Positions 1-9,169 of a stretch of 64,000 nucleotides of DNA are shown here, piece by piece. The translations under genes were made by a program, and so were the position numbers. The stretch spans positions 1 through 64,000 of the forward strand of contig JAFALA010000046.1 in assembly GCA_019234815.1 (NCBI GenBank). The letters run 5' to 3'. Every line of letters starts with the position of its first letter. The first letter of the stretch is position 1. Below the pieces are notes generated by a model that was given only the letters and a program-made list of their open reading frames with translations, was not told the DNA's origin and made no database searches. This DNA is from Burkholderiaceae bacterium. Its GTDB lineage: Bacteria; Pseudomonadota; Gammaproteobacteria; Burkholderiales; Burkholderiaceae_C.

Positions 1-51
1 CAAGCCCTGCGTGCCTGGCGCGCGCGACACCCTGAGGAACCCGCATGCTGA
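1..51 (+). CDS. C-terminal end of an upstream gene (partial)
   Basis: From the first base an open frame reads QALRAWRARHPEEPAC and stops with TGA at 49-51. It overlaps the GST start at 45 by seven bases, as co-transcribed genes often do. Most third codon positions are G or C, like the real genes nearby. The stretch is too short to name a family. Confidence 0.35.
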   Translation, partial: QALRAWRARHPEEPAC

Positions 52-710
52 CCCTGCACTACCACCCCAGCGATGCCAGCCTGATGCCGCACATCCTGTT
101 GGAGGAATTGGGCGTGCCCTTCACGCTCGCGCTGGTGGACCGCTCGCGCAATGCGCAGAAGTCGCCCGAGTACCTGAAGCTCAACCCCAATGGCCTGATT
201 CCCGTGCTGGTGGACGGCGCGCTGGTGCTCTACGAGACCGCTGCCATCCTGATGCACCTGGCCGATACCCATCCGCAGGCCCAGGTGATGCCGCCGCTGG
301 GCAGCGCGACGCGCGCCCATGCCTACAAGTGGCTGTGCTGGCTGACCAACACGCTGCAATCGCATCTGGTGGTCTATTTCTATGCCGAACGCTACGTCGA
401 ACCCGGCCACGCCAGTGCGGCGGCGGAGGTACGCGAGGCCACGCAGGCGCGCATCGCCGCCATGCTAGGCCAGCTCGACGCGCAGTTGCAAACCAGCGGC
501 GGACCCTGGCTGCTCGGCGGCAGCTACACAGCGGCCGATTGCATGGCCTTCGTGCTGTGCTGCTGGACGCGCAATTTCAAGCGGCCGGCCAGCAGTTTCC
601 CTGCCATTGCCGCCTACCTGCAACGCATGCGCGAGCGGCCGGCGGTGCAGCGCGCGTGCGCGACCGAGCAGCTGCCGGAGACATTTTTCACGCGCGAGAC
701 AGCCCGCTGA
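45..710 (+). CDS. Glutathione S-transferase family protein
   Basis: 221-residue cytosolic protein with the two-part GST layout. The N-terminal thioredoxin-like half (about residues 1-80) starts MLTLHYHPSDASLMPHILLEE and carries the cis-proline segment LNPNGLIPVLVDG followed by YETAAILMHLAD, the usual glutathione-binding region. The all-helical C-terminal half contains LLGGSYTAADCMAF, the N-capping and hydrophobic-staple motif of GSTs. Length is normal for the superfamily. A Ser occupies the position near the first helix where many bacterial GSTs have a Ser or Cys. The substrate cannot be inferred. The ATG at 45 overlaps the end of an upstream frame. Confidence 0.9.
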   Translation: MLTLHYHPSDASLMPHILLEELGVPFTLALVDRSRNAQKSPEYLKLNPNGLIPVLVDGALVLYETAAILMHLADTHPQAQVMPPLGSATRAHAYKWLCWLTNTLQSHLVVYFYAERYVEPGHASAAAEVREATQARIAAMLGQLDAQLQTSGGPWLLGGSYTAADCMAFVLCCWTRNFKRPASSFPAIAAYLQRMRERPAVQRACATEQLPETFFTRETAR

Positions 711-804
711 GATTGGCGTGGCCGAGCGCCACGACAGCGACGGCTGGACGCTGTGGAACGCCCGCAACCGCTACGAGGCGGCCGGGCTCAAGGCGCGCGA
801 CTGA
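711..804 (+). pseudogene. Remnant of a protein C-terminus (DUF4015-like ending?)
   Basis: Right after the GST stop an open frame reads VAERHDSDGWTLWNARNRYEAAGLKARD and ends with TGA at 802-804. Almost every third base is G or C, as in real genes here, yet there is no body upstream because the GST gene occupies it. The pattern GWxLWNARNxY resembles the C-terminal end of DUF4015-type putative glycosidases. That resemblance is from memory and is tentative. Best explanation is the tail of a deleted gene. A 28-residue peptide starting at GTG 718 is the alternative. Confidence 0.3.
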
Positions 805-1052
805 GGCGCAGGGCCGCCCGCCAATGCCGTGGCGGCCTCCAGGGCTTCTTTCAGCGCGGAGACTTCCGTTTTCAGGTCCGCACGTTCCTTGTCGTATTGG
901 AGCGCCAGTTGCCGCCACGTGAGCAGGCGTTGAATCTCGGATCTGAATTCCAGAAATTCCGCCTCCAGCATTGCCAGGCGGCGCATTTCCGCCGCGGCAT
1001 TGGGATGCCCGTTTCGAGCCAGCACATGCGCCATTTTCAAAGCTTCACTCAT
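771..1052 (-). CDS. Small coiled-coil hypothetical protein
   Basis: 93-residue protein of no family I recognise. It begins MSEALKMAHVLARNGHPNAAAEMRRLAMLEAEFLEF and continues with heptad-like leucines and charges through about residue 75 (EIQRLLTWRQLALQYDKERADLKTEVSALKEALEAATAL), so a coiled coil is likely. The last 15 residues are antisense to the remnant at 711-804, suggesting the C-terminus runs into unrelated DNA. There is no membrane segment or signal peptide. Expression is plausible but unproven. Confidence 0.45.
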   Translation of the reverse strand: MSEALKMAHVLARNGHPNAAAEMRRLAMLEAEFLEFRSEIQRLLTWRQLALQYDKERADLKTEVSALKEALEAATALAGGPAPQSRALSPAAS

Positions 1053-1130
1053 GGCTATTCTTTTAAAAATGTATGGTCGCGGGGCGGCATCTTACGGGGC
1101 GCATTTGACAGTTTGATTGGACTTGTGCAC

Positions 1131-2561
1131 CTAGTTTTCTAACGCCTGCGCTTCAGACGCCAACAGCTTGCCGAACAGCAGGCGCACCACGAGCAGCAAG
1201 CCACCGGCAGCAGCCACCAGCACCACATGCAGGCCCCAGAACTCCGCGCTGGGCATTTCGTCCAGCAGGCCCGCCAGCCAGCCTACAAAGGTGTTGCCGA
1301 GAAACAGATGCAGGTAATAGACACCGATCATCAAACCTTCAAAGCGCTTGGGCGCCGTGCGCGAATACAGCGCCAGCCCCACGGGCAGGACATTGGCAAA
1401 GCCGAGGTCGTTGAAGACGGTGTAGCCCAGCGTCCAGATCAGGCTGATCTTTTCATGCGTGTGCTCGATATAGCCTGACGCGATGACGAGCAAGGCGGGG
1501 CCAACGGCCGCCAGCAAGGTGCCCAGCGCCATCTTGGTGAGCTCATCGGGTTCGGTCCGGTGCCGGGCCCACCAGCGCCAGAAGCCGATGCTGGCCACCA
1601 TGGTTCCAAAGGCAAACACGGCGTCCAGCGCCTGCAACCATGTGACCGGCATCTGCCAACCGAACAGCACCAGGTCCATGTACTTCTGCGACCACAGCGG
1701 GTAGGCGTTGGTGAACTGCTGGTTGCCGACGATGGACAGCATCAGCACCGGGATCAGGCCGATCAGCAGCGCCATGCGCGCCTTCTCGGCGCCGGACAGG
1801 CGCGCCGTTCCGTTGGACGCGTCCTGGCTGTGCTCAGGCATGCGGACGGACGGCGTTTCAGGCGGCAGCCAGCGTCGGCCGCTGAGGTAGACCAGCAGCC
1901 CGAACAGCATGCCCACGCCAGCCGCGCCAAAGCCCCAGTGCCAGGCCACCTTCTCGCCCAGCGTGCCGCAGACGATGGGCGCGAAGATCACCGCGAACTG
2001 CACCGCCAGCAGGAAGATCTGGAACGCGCTCGCGCGCCGCTTATCTTTTGGCTGGTAGAGATCGCCGACCTGGGCCGAAATATTGCCCTTGAAGCAGCCC
2101 ACGCCCACCAGCAGGCAGGCCAGCGCCGGCAGGAAGCTCACCTCGAACGCCATCAAAAAATGGCCCAGCGCCATCAGGCTGGCGCCGATCGCCACGGTCT
2201 TGGTGCGGCCCAGCCAGCGGTCGGCAAGCAGGCCGCCAAACAAGGGCGTGAGGTAGACGCAGCCGGCGTACAACCCAAACACCACCGAGGCAAATTGCTG
2301 CGGCGTGCGCGGACCGGTGATGCGCTCGATGCCAGCACGCAGCGCATCGATGCCGGCCACGTGCCCGATATGCTCGGGCAGGAACAGGTAGTTGCTGAGG
2401 TACAGCACCAGCAGCGCCTGCATGCCGTAATAGGAAAAGCGCTCCCAGAACTCACAGAAAGCGAGCCAGCCCAGACCTGCGGGATGACCCAGGAAGGCGC
2501 GGTCGCTTGGGGCGCTGACGGGGGTAGATGTCGGCGCTGCGGTTGAAAATTGAACTGACAC
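1131..2561 (-). CDS. POT/PTR-family proton-dependent oligopeptide transporter
   Basis: Inner-membrane di/tripeptide-proton symporter of the PTR2/POT branch of the MFS. About 476 residues from the chosen GTG at 2561, the usual size for bacterial Dtp proteins, with 12-14 predicted helices. The N-terminus carries the family signature EFWERFSYYGMQALLVLYL, which includes the ExxER proton-coupling motif, followed by GLYAGCVYLTPLFGGLLADRWLGRT. The open frame continues upstream to 3269, but that part is not transporter-like, overlaps the small gene at 2772 and would place 236 foreign residues before the first helix. No strong ribosome binding site precedes the GTG, so the exact start is uncertain. 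Confidence 0.88.
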   Translation of the reverse strand: MSVQFSTAAPTSTPVSAPSDRAFLGHPAGLGWLAFCEFWERFSYYGMQALLVLYLSNYLFLPEHIGHVAGIDALRAGIERITGPRTPQQFASVVFGLYAGCVYLTPLFGGLLADRWLGRTKTVAIGASLMALGHFLMAFEVSFLPALACLLVGVGCFKGNISAQVGDLYQPKDKRRASAFQIFLLAVQFAVIFAPIVCGTLGEKVAWHWGFGAAGVGMLFGLLVYLSGRRWLPPETPSVRMPEHSQDASNGTARLSGAEKARMALLIGLIPVLMLSIVGNQQFTNAYPLWSQKYMDLVLFGWQMPVTWLQALDAVFAFGTMVASIGFWRWWARHRTEPDELTKMALGTLLAAVGPALLVIASGYIEHTHEKISLIWTLGYTVFNDLGFANVLPVGLALYSRTAPKRFEGLMIGVYYLHLFLGNTFVGWLAGLLDEMPSAEFWGLHVVLVAAAGGLLLVVRLLFGKLLASEAQALEN

Positions 2562-2771
2562 GGACCAGAGCTTCAAAAAAGTAAAGCCGCGACTGTCCCG
2601 GAATTTGGCGCCCGCTGCAATCGCAACAGGCGTAAATAGGCGTAAACACTGCCCCCGCGCCAAGGCATCTGCCTGCCGAACCCCCCATATGCAGGGCGAA
2701 CACGGGCTTGGCAAATCAGGCTGAAATGGCACACTGAACCTGTCCGAAAGAATAGTTTTATTGGCTTCCTC

Positions 2772-2963
2772 ATGAAGATGCAGTCCATCCCCCTGAACCG
2801 TCGATCCGGCCACGACCGCCGCAAGTTCGACATGAGCCTGGAGCCGCGCTTCGAGCGCCGTCGGGGCGTCGAACCCCGCAAACCCGAGTTGACCGAACTC
2901 GATTTGTCGCTCCATGAATGGGAACAGCTGTGCCGGGACTTGCTGCCGGCCAAGTACGGCTGA
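2772..2963 (+). CDS. Small basic hypothetical protein with paired DRR motif
   Basis: 63 residues: a basic N-terminal half (NRRSGHDRRKFD and RFERRRGVEPRK) and an acidic C-terminal half ending LHEWEQLCRDLLPAKYG. The RRSGxDRR pattern recurs in small betaproteobacterial proteins of unknown role. It sits divergently from the POT transporter gene, and its stop codon lies inside the first unit of a 10-bp tandem repeat. The ATG at 2772 has a second Met two codons on and no clear ribosome binding site. It is the most gene-like reading of this stretch, but no function can be given. Confidence 0.45.
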   Translation: MKMQSIPLNRRSGHDRRKFDMSLEPRFERRRGVEPRKPELTELDLSLHEWEQLCRDLLPAKYG

Positions 2964-3004
2964 CTTTGGCTGACTTTGGCTGAGCACGGCTGAGCACGGC
3001 TGAG
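2951..3004 (+). repeat. 10-bp tandem repeat array
   Basis: Five consecutive decamers ending in CGGC or TGGC: CAAGTACGGC, two copies of TGACTTTGGC (2961-2980), two copies of TGAGCACGGC (2981-3000), then TGAG. The period is exactly ten. Two unit types are each duplicated, which suggests stepwise slippage or duplication. The first TGA is the stop codon of the small gene at 2772, so repeat changes here alter only the 3' flank. Confidence 0.75.
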
Positions 3005-3231
3005 TTCCGAAGCCAAGCATCCCCAGTGCGCACGATTTCGTCACAGGCGGCGCACCAAATCGAGGCGATTTCTGACATCCTTCAGTCATCTCACCGGGAT
3101 AGGGTGTATGCGCGTCGTGCATCTGCACCAGATCAGGCCCTGATTCTGCGCGGGTTGGCGTTAGGCGCCTGCTTTGGCCCGGATATTGCGTTCGGTGAGT
3201 GGGTTCAAATCCTCGGAAGGAGAACGCATCC

Positions 3232-4671
3232 ATGAGAACCAGCTTCGACGAGATGTATGCCACGGACACCCAGCCGCGCAGGCATTACGAAACGTACGCC
3301 CGCTGGTTGCAGGCCCAGGCCCTGGAAGACATGCGCACCTGCCGCGCCGAGGCCGAGGTGATCTTCCGCCGCGTCGGCATCACCTTCGCGGTCTACGGCG
3401 ACAAGGACGCCGGCGAGGGCACCGAGCGCCTGATTCCCTTCGACCTGATCCCGCGCGTGATTCCGGCGCACGAATGGCGCGAAATGGAGGCCGGGCTGCG
3501 CCAGCGCGTCACGGCCCTGAACCGCTTCATCCACGACATCTACCACGAGCAGGAGATTCTCAAGGCCGGCCTGATCCCGGCCGAGCAGATCCTGCGCAAC
3601 GCCCAGTTCCGCCCCGAGATGATGGGCGTGGACGTGCCCAACAACATCTACTCGCACATCGCCGGCGTGGACATCGTACGGGCCGGCAACGCCGACGGCA
3701 GCGGCAGCTACTACGTGCTGGAAGACAACCTGCGCGTGCCCAGCGGCGTCAGCTACATGCTGGAAGACCGCAAGATGATGATGCGGCTGTTCCCCGACCT
3801 GTTCTCGCAGCACCGCATCGCCCCGGTGGCGCATTACCCCGACCTGCTGCTGGAAACCCTGCGCAGCGTCAGCCCCAAAGGCATCAACGAGCCGACCGCG
3901 GTGGTGCTGACGCCGGGCATGTACAACTCGGCCTATTTCGAGCATGCCTTCCTGGCGCAGCAGATGGGGGTCGAGCTGGTCGAGGGGCAGGACCTGTTCG
4001 TCAAGGATCGCATCGTCTACATGCGCACCACCTGCGGCCCCAGGCGCGTGGACGTGATCTACCGCCGCCTCGACGACGACTTCCTCGACCCGCTGGTGTT
4101 CCGCAAGGACTCCACGCTGGGCTGCGCGGGCCTGGTCGACGCCTACAAGGCCGGCAACGTGACGCTGGCCAACGCGATCGGCACCGGCATCGCGGACGAC
4201 AAATCCATCTACCCCTTCGTACCCAAGATGATCGAGTTCTACCTGGGCGAAAAGCCCATCCTGAACAACGTGCCCACCTACCAGTGCCGCAACCCCGACG
4301 AGCTCGCCTACGTGCTGGCCCACCTGGCCGAGCTGGTGGTCAAGGAAGTGCACGGCGCGGGCGGCTACGGCATGCTGGTCGGCCCGGCGGCCACGGCCCA
4401 GGAGGTGGAAGATTTCCGCGCCCACCTGCTGGCCCATCCGGCCAACTACATCGCCCAGCCGACCCTGAGCCTGTCGACCTGCCCGACCTATGTCGAGTCC
4501 GGCATCGCGCCGCGCCACATCGACCTGCGGCCCTTCGTGCTCTCGGGCACCGAGGTGCAGATGGTGCCCGGCGGACTGACCCGCGTCGCGCTGAAGGAGG
4601 GCTCGCTGGTGGTCAACAGCAGCCAGGGCGGCGGCACCAAGGACACCTGGGTTCTGGAAGGAGGCGCCTGA
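3232..4671 (+). CDS. Circularly permuted ATP-grasp protein (DUF404/DUF407 type)
   Basis: 479-residue predicted carbon-nitrogen ligase of the circularly permuted ATP-grasp group, cytosolic. Conserved blocks include YYVLEDNLRVPSGVSYMLEDR near residue 162, DDDFLDPLVFRKDSTLG near 285, the glycine-rich HGAGGYGMLVGP near 377 and the C-terminal MVPGGLTRVALKEGSLVVNSSQGGGTKDTWVL. The start ATG at 3232 has GGAAGGAGA about seven bases upstream. The longer reading from GTG 3199 lacks one. The stop overlaps the alpha-E start (TGATG), implying translational coupling. Comparative genomics predicts that such proteins make peptide or amide bonds with alpha-E and transglutaminase partners. The substrate is unknown. 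Confidence 0.88.
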   Translation: MRTSFDEMYATDTQPRRHYETYARWLQAQALEDMRTCRAEAEVIFRRVGITFAVYGDKDAGEGTERLIPFDLIPRVIPAHEWREMEAGLRQRVTALNRFIHDIYHEQEILKAGLIPAEQILRNAQFRPEMMGVDVPNNIYSHIAGVDIVRAGNADGSGSYYVLEDNLRVPSGVSYMLEDRKMMMRLFPDLFSQHRIAPVAHYPDLLLETLRSVSPKGINEPTAVVLTPGMYNSAYFEHAFLAQQMGVELVEGQDLFVKDRIVYMRTTCGPRRVDVIYRRLDDDFLDPLVFRKDSTLGCAGLVDAYKAGNVTLANAIGTGIADDKSIYPFVPKMIEFYLGEKPILNNVPTYQCRNPDELAYVLAHLAELVVKEVHGAGGYGMLVGPAATAQEVEDFRAHLLAHPANYIAQPTLSLSTCPTYVESGIAPRHIDLRPFVLSGTEVQMVPGGLTRVALKEGSLVVNSSQGGGTKDTWVLEGGA

Positions 4672-5648
4672 TGCTCTCGCGCACCGCCGACCACCTGTTC
4701 TGGCTGTCCCGCTACATGGAGCGGGCCGAGAACACCGCCCGCCTGCTGGACGTGAACTACCAGACCTCGCTGCTGCCGCAGTCGCACAGCACGGCCGAGC
4801 AGGGCTGGCGCAGCCTGCTGTCGATCTCGGAGCTGTCGGGGCACTACGGGACCCTGCACGACCAGGTCGACGCCAAGCGCGTGACCGACTACATCGTCCG
4901 CGACGAGCGCAACCCCTCGTCGATCGTCAGCTGCCTGCGCGCGGCGCGCGAGAACGCCCGCGCCGTGCGCGGCGCCCTGACCACCGAGGTCTGGGAGACC
5001 ACCAACCAGACCTGGCTGGAGTTCAAGCGCCTGCTGGCCGACGGCCTGCTGGCGCGCGACCCGTCCGCCGTGTTCGAATGGGTCAAGTTCCGCTCGCACC
5101 TGTCGCGCGGCGTGATGGTCGGCACCATGTACCAGGACGAAGCCTTCGACTTCATCCGCATCGGCTCCTTCCTGGAGCGCGCCGACAACACGGCACGCCT
5201 GCTGGACGTGAAGTTCCACGCCATGGACCACGAGTTCCACGGCGACGCCGACGCGCGCGACAGTGCGCGCGACTTCTACCACTGGTCCTCGGTGCTGCGC
5301 TCGGTCTCGGGCTTCGAGGTCTACCGCAAGGTCTACAGCAACGTCATCAAGCCCGAGAAGGTGGCCGAACTGCTGATCCTGCGCACGCAGATGCCGCGCT
5401 CGCTGGCCCATTGCACCGAGCGGCTGCTGAGCAACCTGCGCCGCGTCGCCAACGATCAATCCGGCGAAACGCTGCGCCAGGCCGGGCGGCTGAACGCCGA
5501 GCTGGAGTTCGGCCGCATCGACGAAATCCTGGCCACCGGACTGCACGCCTTCCTGACCCAGTTCCTGGAGCGGGTCGGCAACCTGGGCGACGGCATCAGC
5601 CGCGACTTCCTGATGCCGACCGAATCCCGTGAACCCCGAATGAACTGA
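4671..5648 (+). CDS. Alpha-E domain protein
   Basis: 325-residue all-helical protein of the alpha-E family. It opens with the signature MLSRTADHLFWLSRYMERAENTARLLDVN and repeats a related block near residue 165 (FDFIRIGSFLERADNTARLLDVKFHAMD), so the fold looks internally duplicated. It has no signal peptide or membrane helix. Its ATG overlaps the stop of the ATP-grasp gene by one base, and homologues are almost always next to or fused with such a ligase. The molecular role is not established. It probably works as the obligate partner of the ligase, perhaps presenting a substrate. Confidence 0.88.
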   Translation: MLSRTADHLFWLSRYMERAENTARLLDVNYQTSLLPQSHSTAEQGWRSLLSISELSGHYGTLHDQVDAKRVTDYIVRDERNPSSIVSCLRAARENARAVRGALTTEVWETTNQTWLEFKRLLADGLLARDPSAVFEWVKFRSHLSRGVMVGTMYQDEAFDFIRIGSFLERADNTARLLDVKFHAMDHEFHGDADARDSARDFYHWSSVLRSVSGFEVYRKVYSNVIKPEKVAELLILRTQMPRSLAHCTERLLSNLRRVANDQSGETLRQAGRLNAELEFGRIDEILATGLHAFLTQFLERVGNLGDGISRDFLMPTESREPRMN

Positions 5649-5709
5649 TCCCCGCGGCCGGGCAGGCGCCGATTCATTTTTTGCCGACGACTTTGCCAAG
5701 GAGGGCATC

Positions 5710-8700
5710 TTGTCCATCCATGTTGCGCTCAAGCATGTCACGCGCTACCGCTACGACCGGCGCGTGACCCTCTCCCCCCAGGTGGTGCGGCTGCGTCCCG
5801 CGCCGCACTGCCGAACCAAGGTGCTGTCGTACTCGCTCAGCGTCGAGCCGCGCGGCCACTTCATCAACTGGCAGCAGGATCCCTTTGCCAACTACCTGGC
5901 GCGCCTGGTCTTTCCCGAGCCGACGACCGAGTTCACAGTGACGGTCGACCTGGTGGCCGAGATGGCCGTCTACAACCCCTTCGACTTCTTCCTGGAGCCG
6001 CAGGCCCAGCAGTTCCCGTTCGCCTACGACGAGTCCCTGCGCGCCGAACTCGCCCCCTACCTACAGGCCGACCCGGCCGGGCCGCTGCTGCAGGCCTACC
6101 TCGACCGGCTGGACCGCACGCCCGCGCGCACCATCGACCACCTGGTGGCCCTGAACCAGGGCCTGCATCGCGACGTCTCCTACCTGATCCGCCTGGAACC
6201 CGGGGTACAGACGCCGGAAGAGACGCTCAGCAAGACCTCGGGCTCCTGCCGCGACACGGGCTGGCTGCTGGTGCAGCTGCTGCGCCACCTGGGCCTGGCG
6301 GCGCGTTTCGTGTCAGGCTACCTGATCCAGCTCAAGCCCGACCAGAAGGCGCTCGACGGGCCCAGCGGCGCCGAGGCCGACTTCACCGACCTGCACGCCT
6401 GGTGCGAGGTCTACCTGCCCGGTGCCGGCTGGATCGGCCTGGACCCCACCTCCGGCCTGCTGGCCGGCGAGGGCCACATCCCGCTGGCCTGCACGCCGCA
6501 GCCCTCCAGCGCAGCGCCCATCAGCGGCGCGGTCGACAAGTGCGAGGTCCGCTTCGAGCACGAGATGACGGTCAGCCGCATCTGGGAAGCACCGCGCGTC
6601 ACCCAGCCCTACAGCGAAGCGCAGTGGGACGAGATCCAGCAGCTGGGCGAACAGATCGACGCCGAGCTGGTCGCCAACGACGTACGCCTGACCATGGGCG
6701 GCGAACCCACCTTCGTGGCCCAGGCCGACCGCGATGCTGCTGAATGGAACACCGAAGCCCTGGGGCCGACCAAGCGCATCTACGCGCAAGACCTGGTCCA
6801 ACGGCTGCGCGAGGAGTACGGCCGCGGCGGCTTCCTGCATTTCGGCCAGGGCAAGTGGTACCCGGGCGAGCAGCTGCCGCGCTGGGCGCTGTCAATCTAC
6901 TGGCGCGAGGACGGCCAGCCCTGCTGGCAAGACCCGTCCCTGTTTGCTGACGAGCGCGAGCCGCATGCCTACACCACGGCCGACGCCAGGCGCTTCATCG
7001 CCGCGCTGACGCGCCGCCTGGGCCTGGACACCCAGTACCTGCAGCCCGGCTTCGAAGACACCTGGTACTACCTGTGGCGCGAGCGCCGCCTGCCCGTCAA
7101 TGTCGACCCCTTCGACGCCAGGCTGGACGACGAGCTGGAGCGCAACCGCCTGCGCCGTGTCTTCACGCAGGGCCTGGACGCGGCGGTGGGCTATGTGCTG
7201 CCGCTGCAAAAGAGCGAGGGCCCCGCGCTCAGCGACGCGCCCTGGGTCAGCGGCCCCTGGTTCTTCCGCGACGAGCGCATGTATCTGCTCCCGGGCGACT
7301 CGCCGATGGGCTACCGCCTGCCGCTCGATTCCCTGCCCTGGTCCAGCGCTGGCGATCTCAACCAGCTGATCGAGCAGGACCCCTTCGCGCCGCGCGACGC
7401 GCTGCCCAGCGCTCCCCGCCTGGTGGCGCAGCACGCACGCACCGAAGAGACGCAGCAGGCGCCGCATGCTCCGGCGCCCGTGCGTTTCGAGAGCGCGCGC
7501 GGCATCGTGCGCACCGCCTTGTGCGTCGAAGCCCGCGATCCGCGCCGCGCCAACGGCCCCAAGGCCGAGGCGCAGCCGCTGAGGGCGGGCCAGGCCAGCA
7601 GCGTGCTCTACGTCTTCATGCCGCCGCTGCAAAGGCTGGAGGACTATCTGGAGCTGCTCAGCGCCGTGGAGGCCACCTGCGCCGAGCTGCAGCTGAAGAT
7701 CGTGCTGGAGGGCTACCCGCCGCCGCGCGACCCGCGCCTCAAGCTCCTGCAGGTCACGCCCGACCCCGGCGTGATCGAGGTCAACGTCCAGCCGGCGCGG
7801 CATTGGCAGGAGCTGGTGCGGCACACCGAGTTCCTCTACGACGCCGCCTGGCAGTCGCGCCTGAGCACCGAGAAGTTCATGATGGACGGCCGCCACACCG
7901 GCACCGGCGGCGGCAACCACTTCGTGCTGGGCGGCGCCACGCCGGCCGATTCGCCCTTCCTGCGCCGGCCCGACCTGCTGGCCTCGCTGCTGGCCTACTG
8001 GCACAACCATCCGGCCTTGAGCTATCTGTTTTCGGGCCTCTTCATCGGCCCCACCAGCCAGGCGCCGCGCGTTGACGAAGCCCGCAACGACCAGCTGCGC
8101 GAGCTTGAAATTGCCCTGGGCGAAATCGAGCGTCTGTCGAATAGCGATGGCCTGAGGGCGCTCGGGCCTCCAGGCGCGCGTGGGGGTTCCATTCCACCGT
8201 GGATGGTGGACCGCGCGCTGCGCAACATCCTCATCGACGTCACCGGCAACACCCACCGCAGCGAGTTCTGCATTGACAAGCTCTACTCGCCCGACAGCAG
8301 CACCGGCCGCCTGGGCCTGCTGGAGCTGCGCGCCTTCGAGATGCCGCCGCATGCGCGCATGAGCATCGTGCAACAGCTGCTGCTGCGCGCGCTGGTGGCG
8401 CGCTTCTGGCGCCAGCCCTACCGCGTGCCGCTGGTGCGCTGGGGCACCGCGCTGCACGACCGCTACATGCTGCCGAGCTTCGTGCAGATGGACCTGGACG
8501 ACCTGCTGACCGACATGGCCCGCGCCGGCCATGCCTTCGACGCCGCCTGGTTTGCGCCGCACTTCGAGTTCCGCTTCCCACTGATCGGCGAGCTGGCCGC
8601 GCGCGGCGTGACCTTCAGCCTGCGCCAGGCGCTGGAGCCCTGGCATGTGATGGGCGAGGAAGGCTCGGCCGGCGGCACGGTCCGCTACGTGGACTCCTCG

Positions 8701-9120
8701 CTGGAACGCCTGGAGATCAAGGTCAGCGGCCTGATCGACCCCAGGCACCGCGTCACCGTCAACGGCATCGCCGTGCCGCTGCAGCCCACGGGCCGCGTCG
8801 GCGAGTTCGTGGCCGGCGTGCGCTACCGCGCCTGGCATCCGCCTTCGGCCCTGCACCCGAGCATCGCCGTGCATGCGCCGCTGACCTTCGACCTGGTCGA
8901 CACCTGGTCGCAGCGTTCGCTGGGCGGCTGCCAGTACCACGTCACCCATCCCGGCGGGCGCAGCTACGACAGCCTGCCCGTCAACGCCTTCGAAGCGCAG
9001 AGCCGGCGGCTGGCGCGCTTCGTCGCGCTGGGCCACACGCCCGGCGCCATGCAGGTGGCCGAACCCGAACGCAGCCTGGAATTCCCGTTCACGCTGGACC
9101 TGCGCCGGGCCGGGCGCTGA
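5710..9120 (+). CDS. Transglutaminase-like protein fused to DUF2126
   Basis: 1136 residues. The N-terminal transglutaminase N-domain ([29 protein letters not shown]) is followed by the catalytic core with Cys in [11 protein letters not shown] (about 179), His in [12 protein letters not shown] (about 229) and Asp in GLDPTSG (about 244). From about residue 300 to the end is DUF2126, beginning [16 protein letters not shown]. The start is TTG at 5710, supported by AAGGAGGG six bases upstream and by the transglutaminase N-domain beginning immediately after it. No signal peptide is visible. Length matches other transglutaminase-DUF2126 proteins. The triad suggests cysteine-protease or amide-transfer chemistry on the product of the neighbouring ligases. 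Confidence 0.88.
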   Translation: MSIHVALKHVTRYRYDRRVTLSPQVVRLRPAPHCRTKVLSYSLSVEPRGHFINWQQDPFANYLARLVFPEPTTEFTVTVDLVAEMAVYNPFDFFLEPQAQQFPFAYDESLRAELAPYLQADPAGPLLQAYLDRLDRTPARTIDHLVALNQGLHRDVSYLIRLEPGVQTPEETLSKTSGSCRDTGWLLVQLLRHLGLAARFVSGYLIQLKPDQKALDGPSGAEADFTDLHAWCEVYLPGAGWIGLDPTSGLLAGEGHIPLACTPQPSSAAPISGAVDKCEVRFEHEMTVSRIWEAPRVTQPYSEAQWDEIQQLGEQIDAELVANDVRLTMGGEPTFVAQADRDAAEWNTEALGPTKRIYAQDLVQRLREEYGRGGFLHFGQGKWYPGEQLPRWALSIYWREDGQPCWQDPSLFADEREPHAYTTADARRFIAALTRRLGLDTQYLQPGFEDTWYYLWRERRLPVNVDPFDARLDDELERNRLRRVFTQGLDAAVGYVLPLQKSEGPALSDAPWVSGPWFFRDERMYLLPGDSPMGYRLPLDSLPWSSAGDLNQLIEQDPFAPRDALPSAPRLVAQHARTEETQQAPHAPAPVRFESARGIVRTALCVEARDPRRANGPKAEAQPLRAGQASSVLYVFMPPLQRLEDYLELLSAVEATCAELQLKIVLEGYPPPRDPRLKLLQVTPDPGVIEVNVQPARHWQELVRHTEFLYDAAWQSRLSTEKFMMDGRHTGTGGGNHFVLGGATPADSPFLRRPDLLASLLAYWHNHPALSYLFSGLFIGPTSQAPRVDEARNDQLRELEIALGEIERLSNSDGLRALGPPGARGGSIPPWMVDRALRNILIDVTGNTHRSEFCIDKLYSPDSSTGRLGLLELRAFEMPPHARMSIVQQLLLRALVARFWRQPYRVPLVRWGTALHDRYMLPSFVQMDLDDLLTDMARAGHAFDAAWFAPHFEFRFPLIGELAARGVTFSLRQALEPWHVMGEEGSAGGTVRYVDSSLERLEIKVSGLIDPRHRVTVNGIAVPLQPTGRVGEFVAGVRYRAWHPPSALHPSIAVHAPLTFDLVDTWSQRSLGGCQYHVTHPGGRSYDSLPVNAFEAQSRRLARFVALGHTPGAMQVAEPERSLEFPFTLDLRRAGR

Positions 9121-9169
9121 AGCTGGCGTCGGCATGGAAGAGTCGCCAGCGAGCAGGCATGATGCGAGG

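Noticed and set aside
3174-3215. tRNA-like T-arm (GGTTCAAATCC) before the first ATP-grasp gene
   Set aside because: The flanking bases do not form a 5-bp T stem, and no acceptor, D or anticodon arms can be found upstream. It is a chance match.
2562-3269. N-terminal extension of the POT transporter frame by 236 residues
   Set aside because: The extension is not transporter-like, runs across the decamer repeats and overlaps a more gene-like frame on the other strand. The family starts just before EFWERFSYYG.
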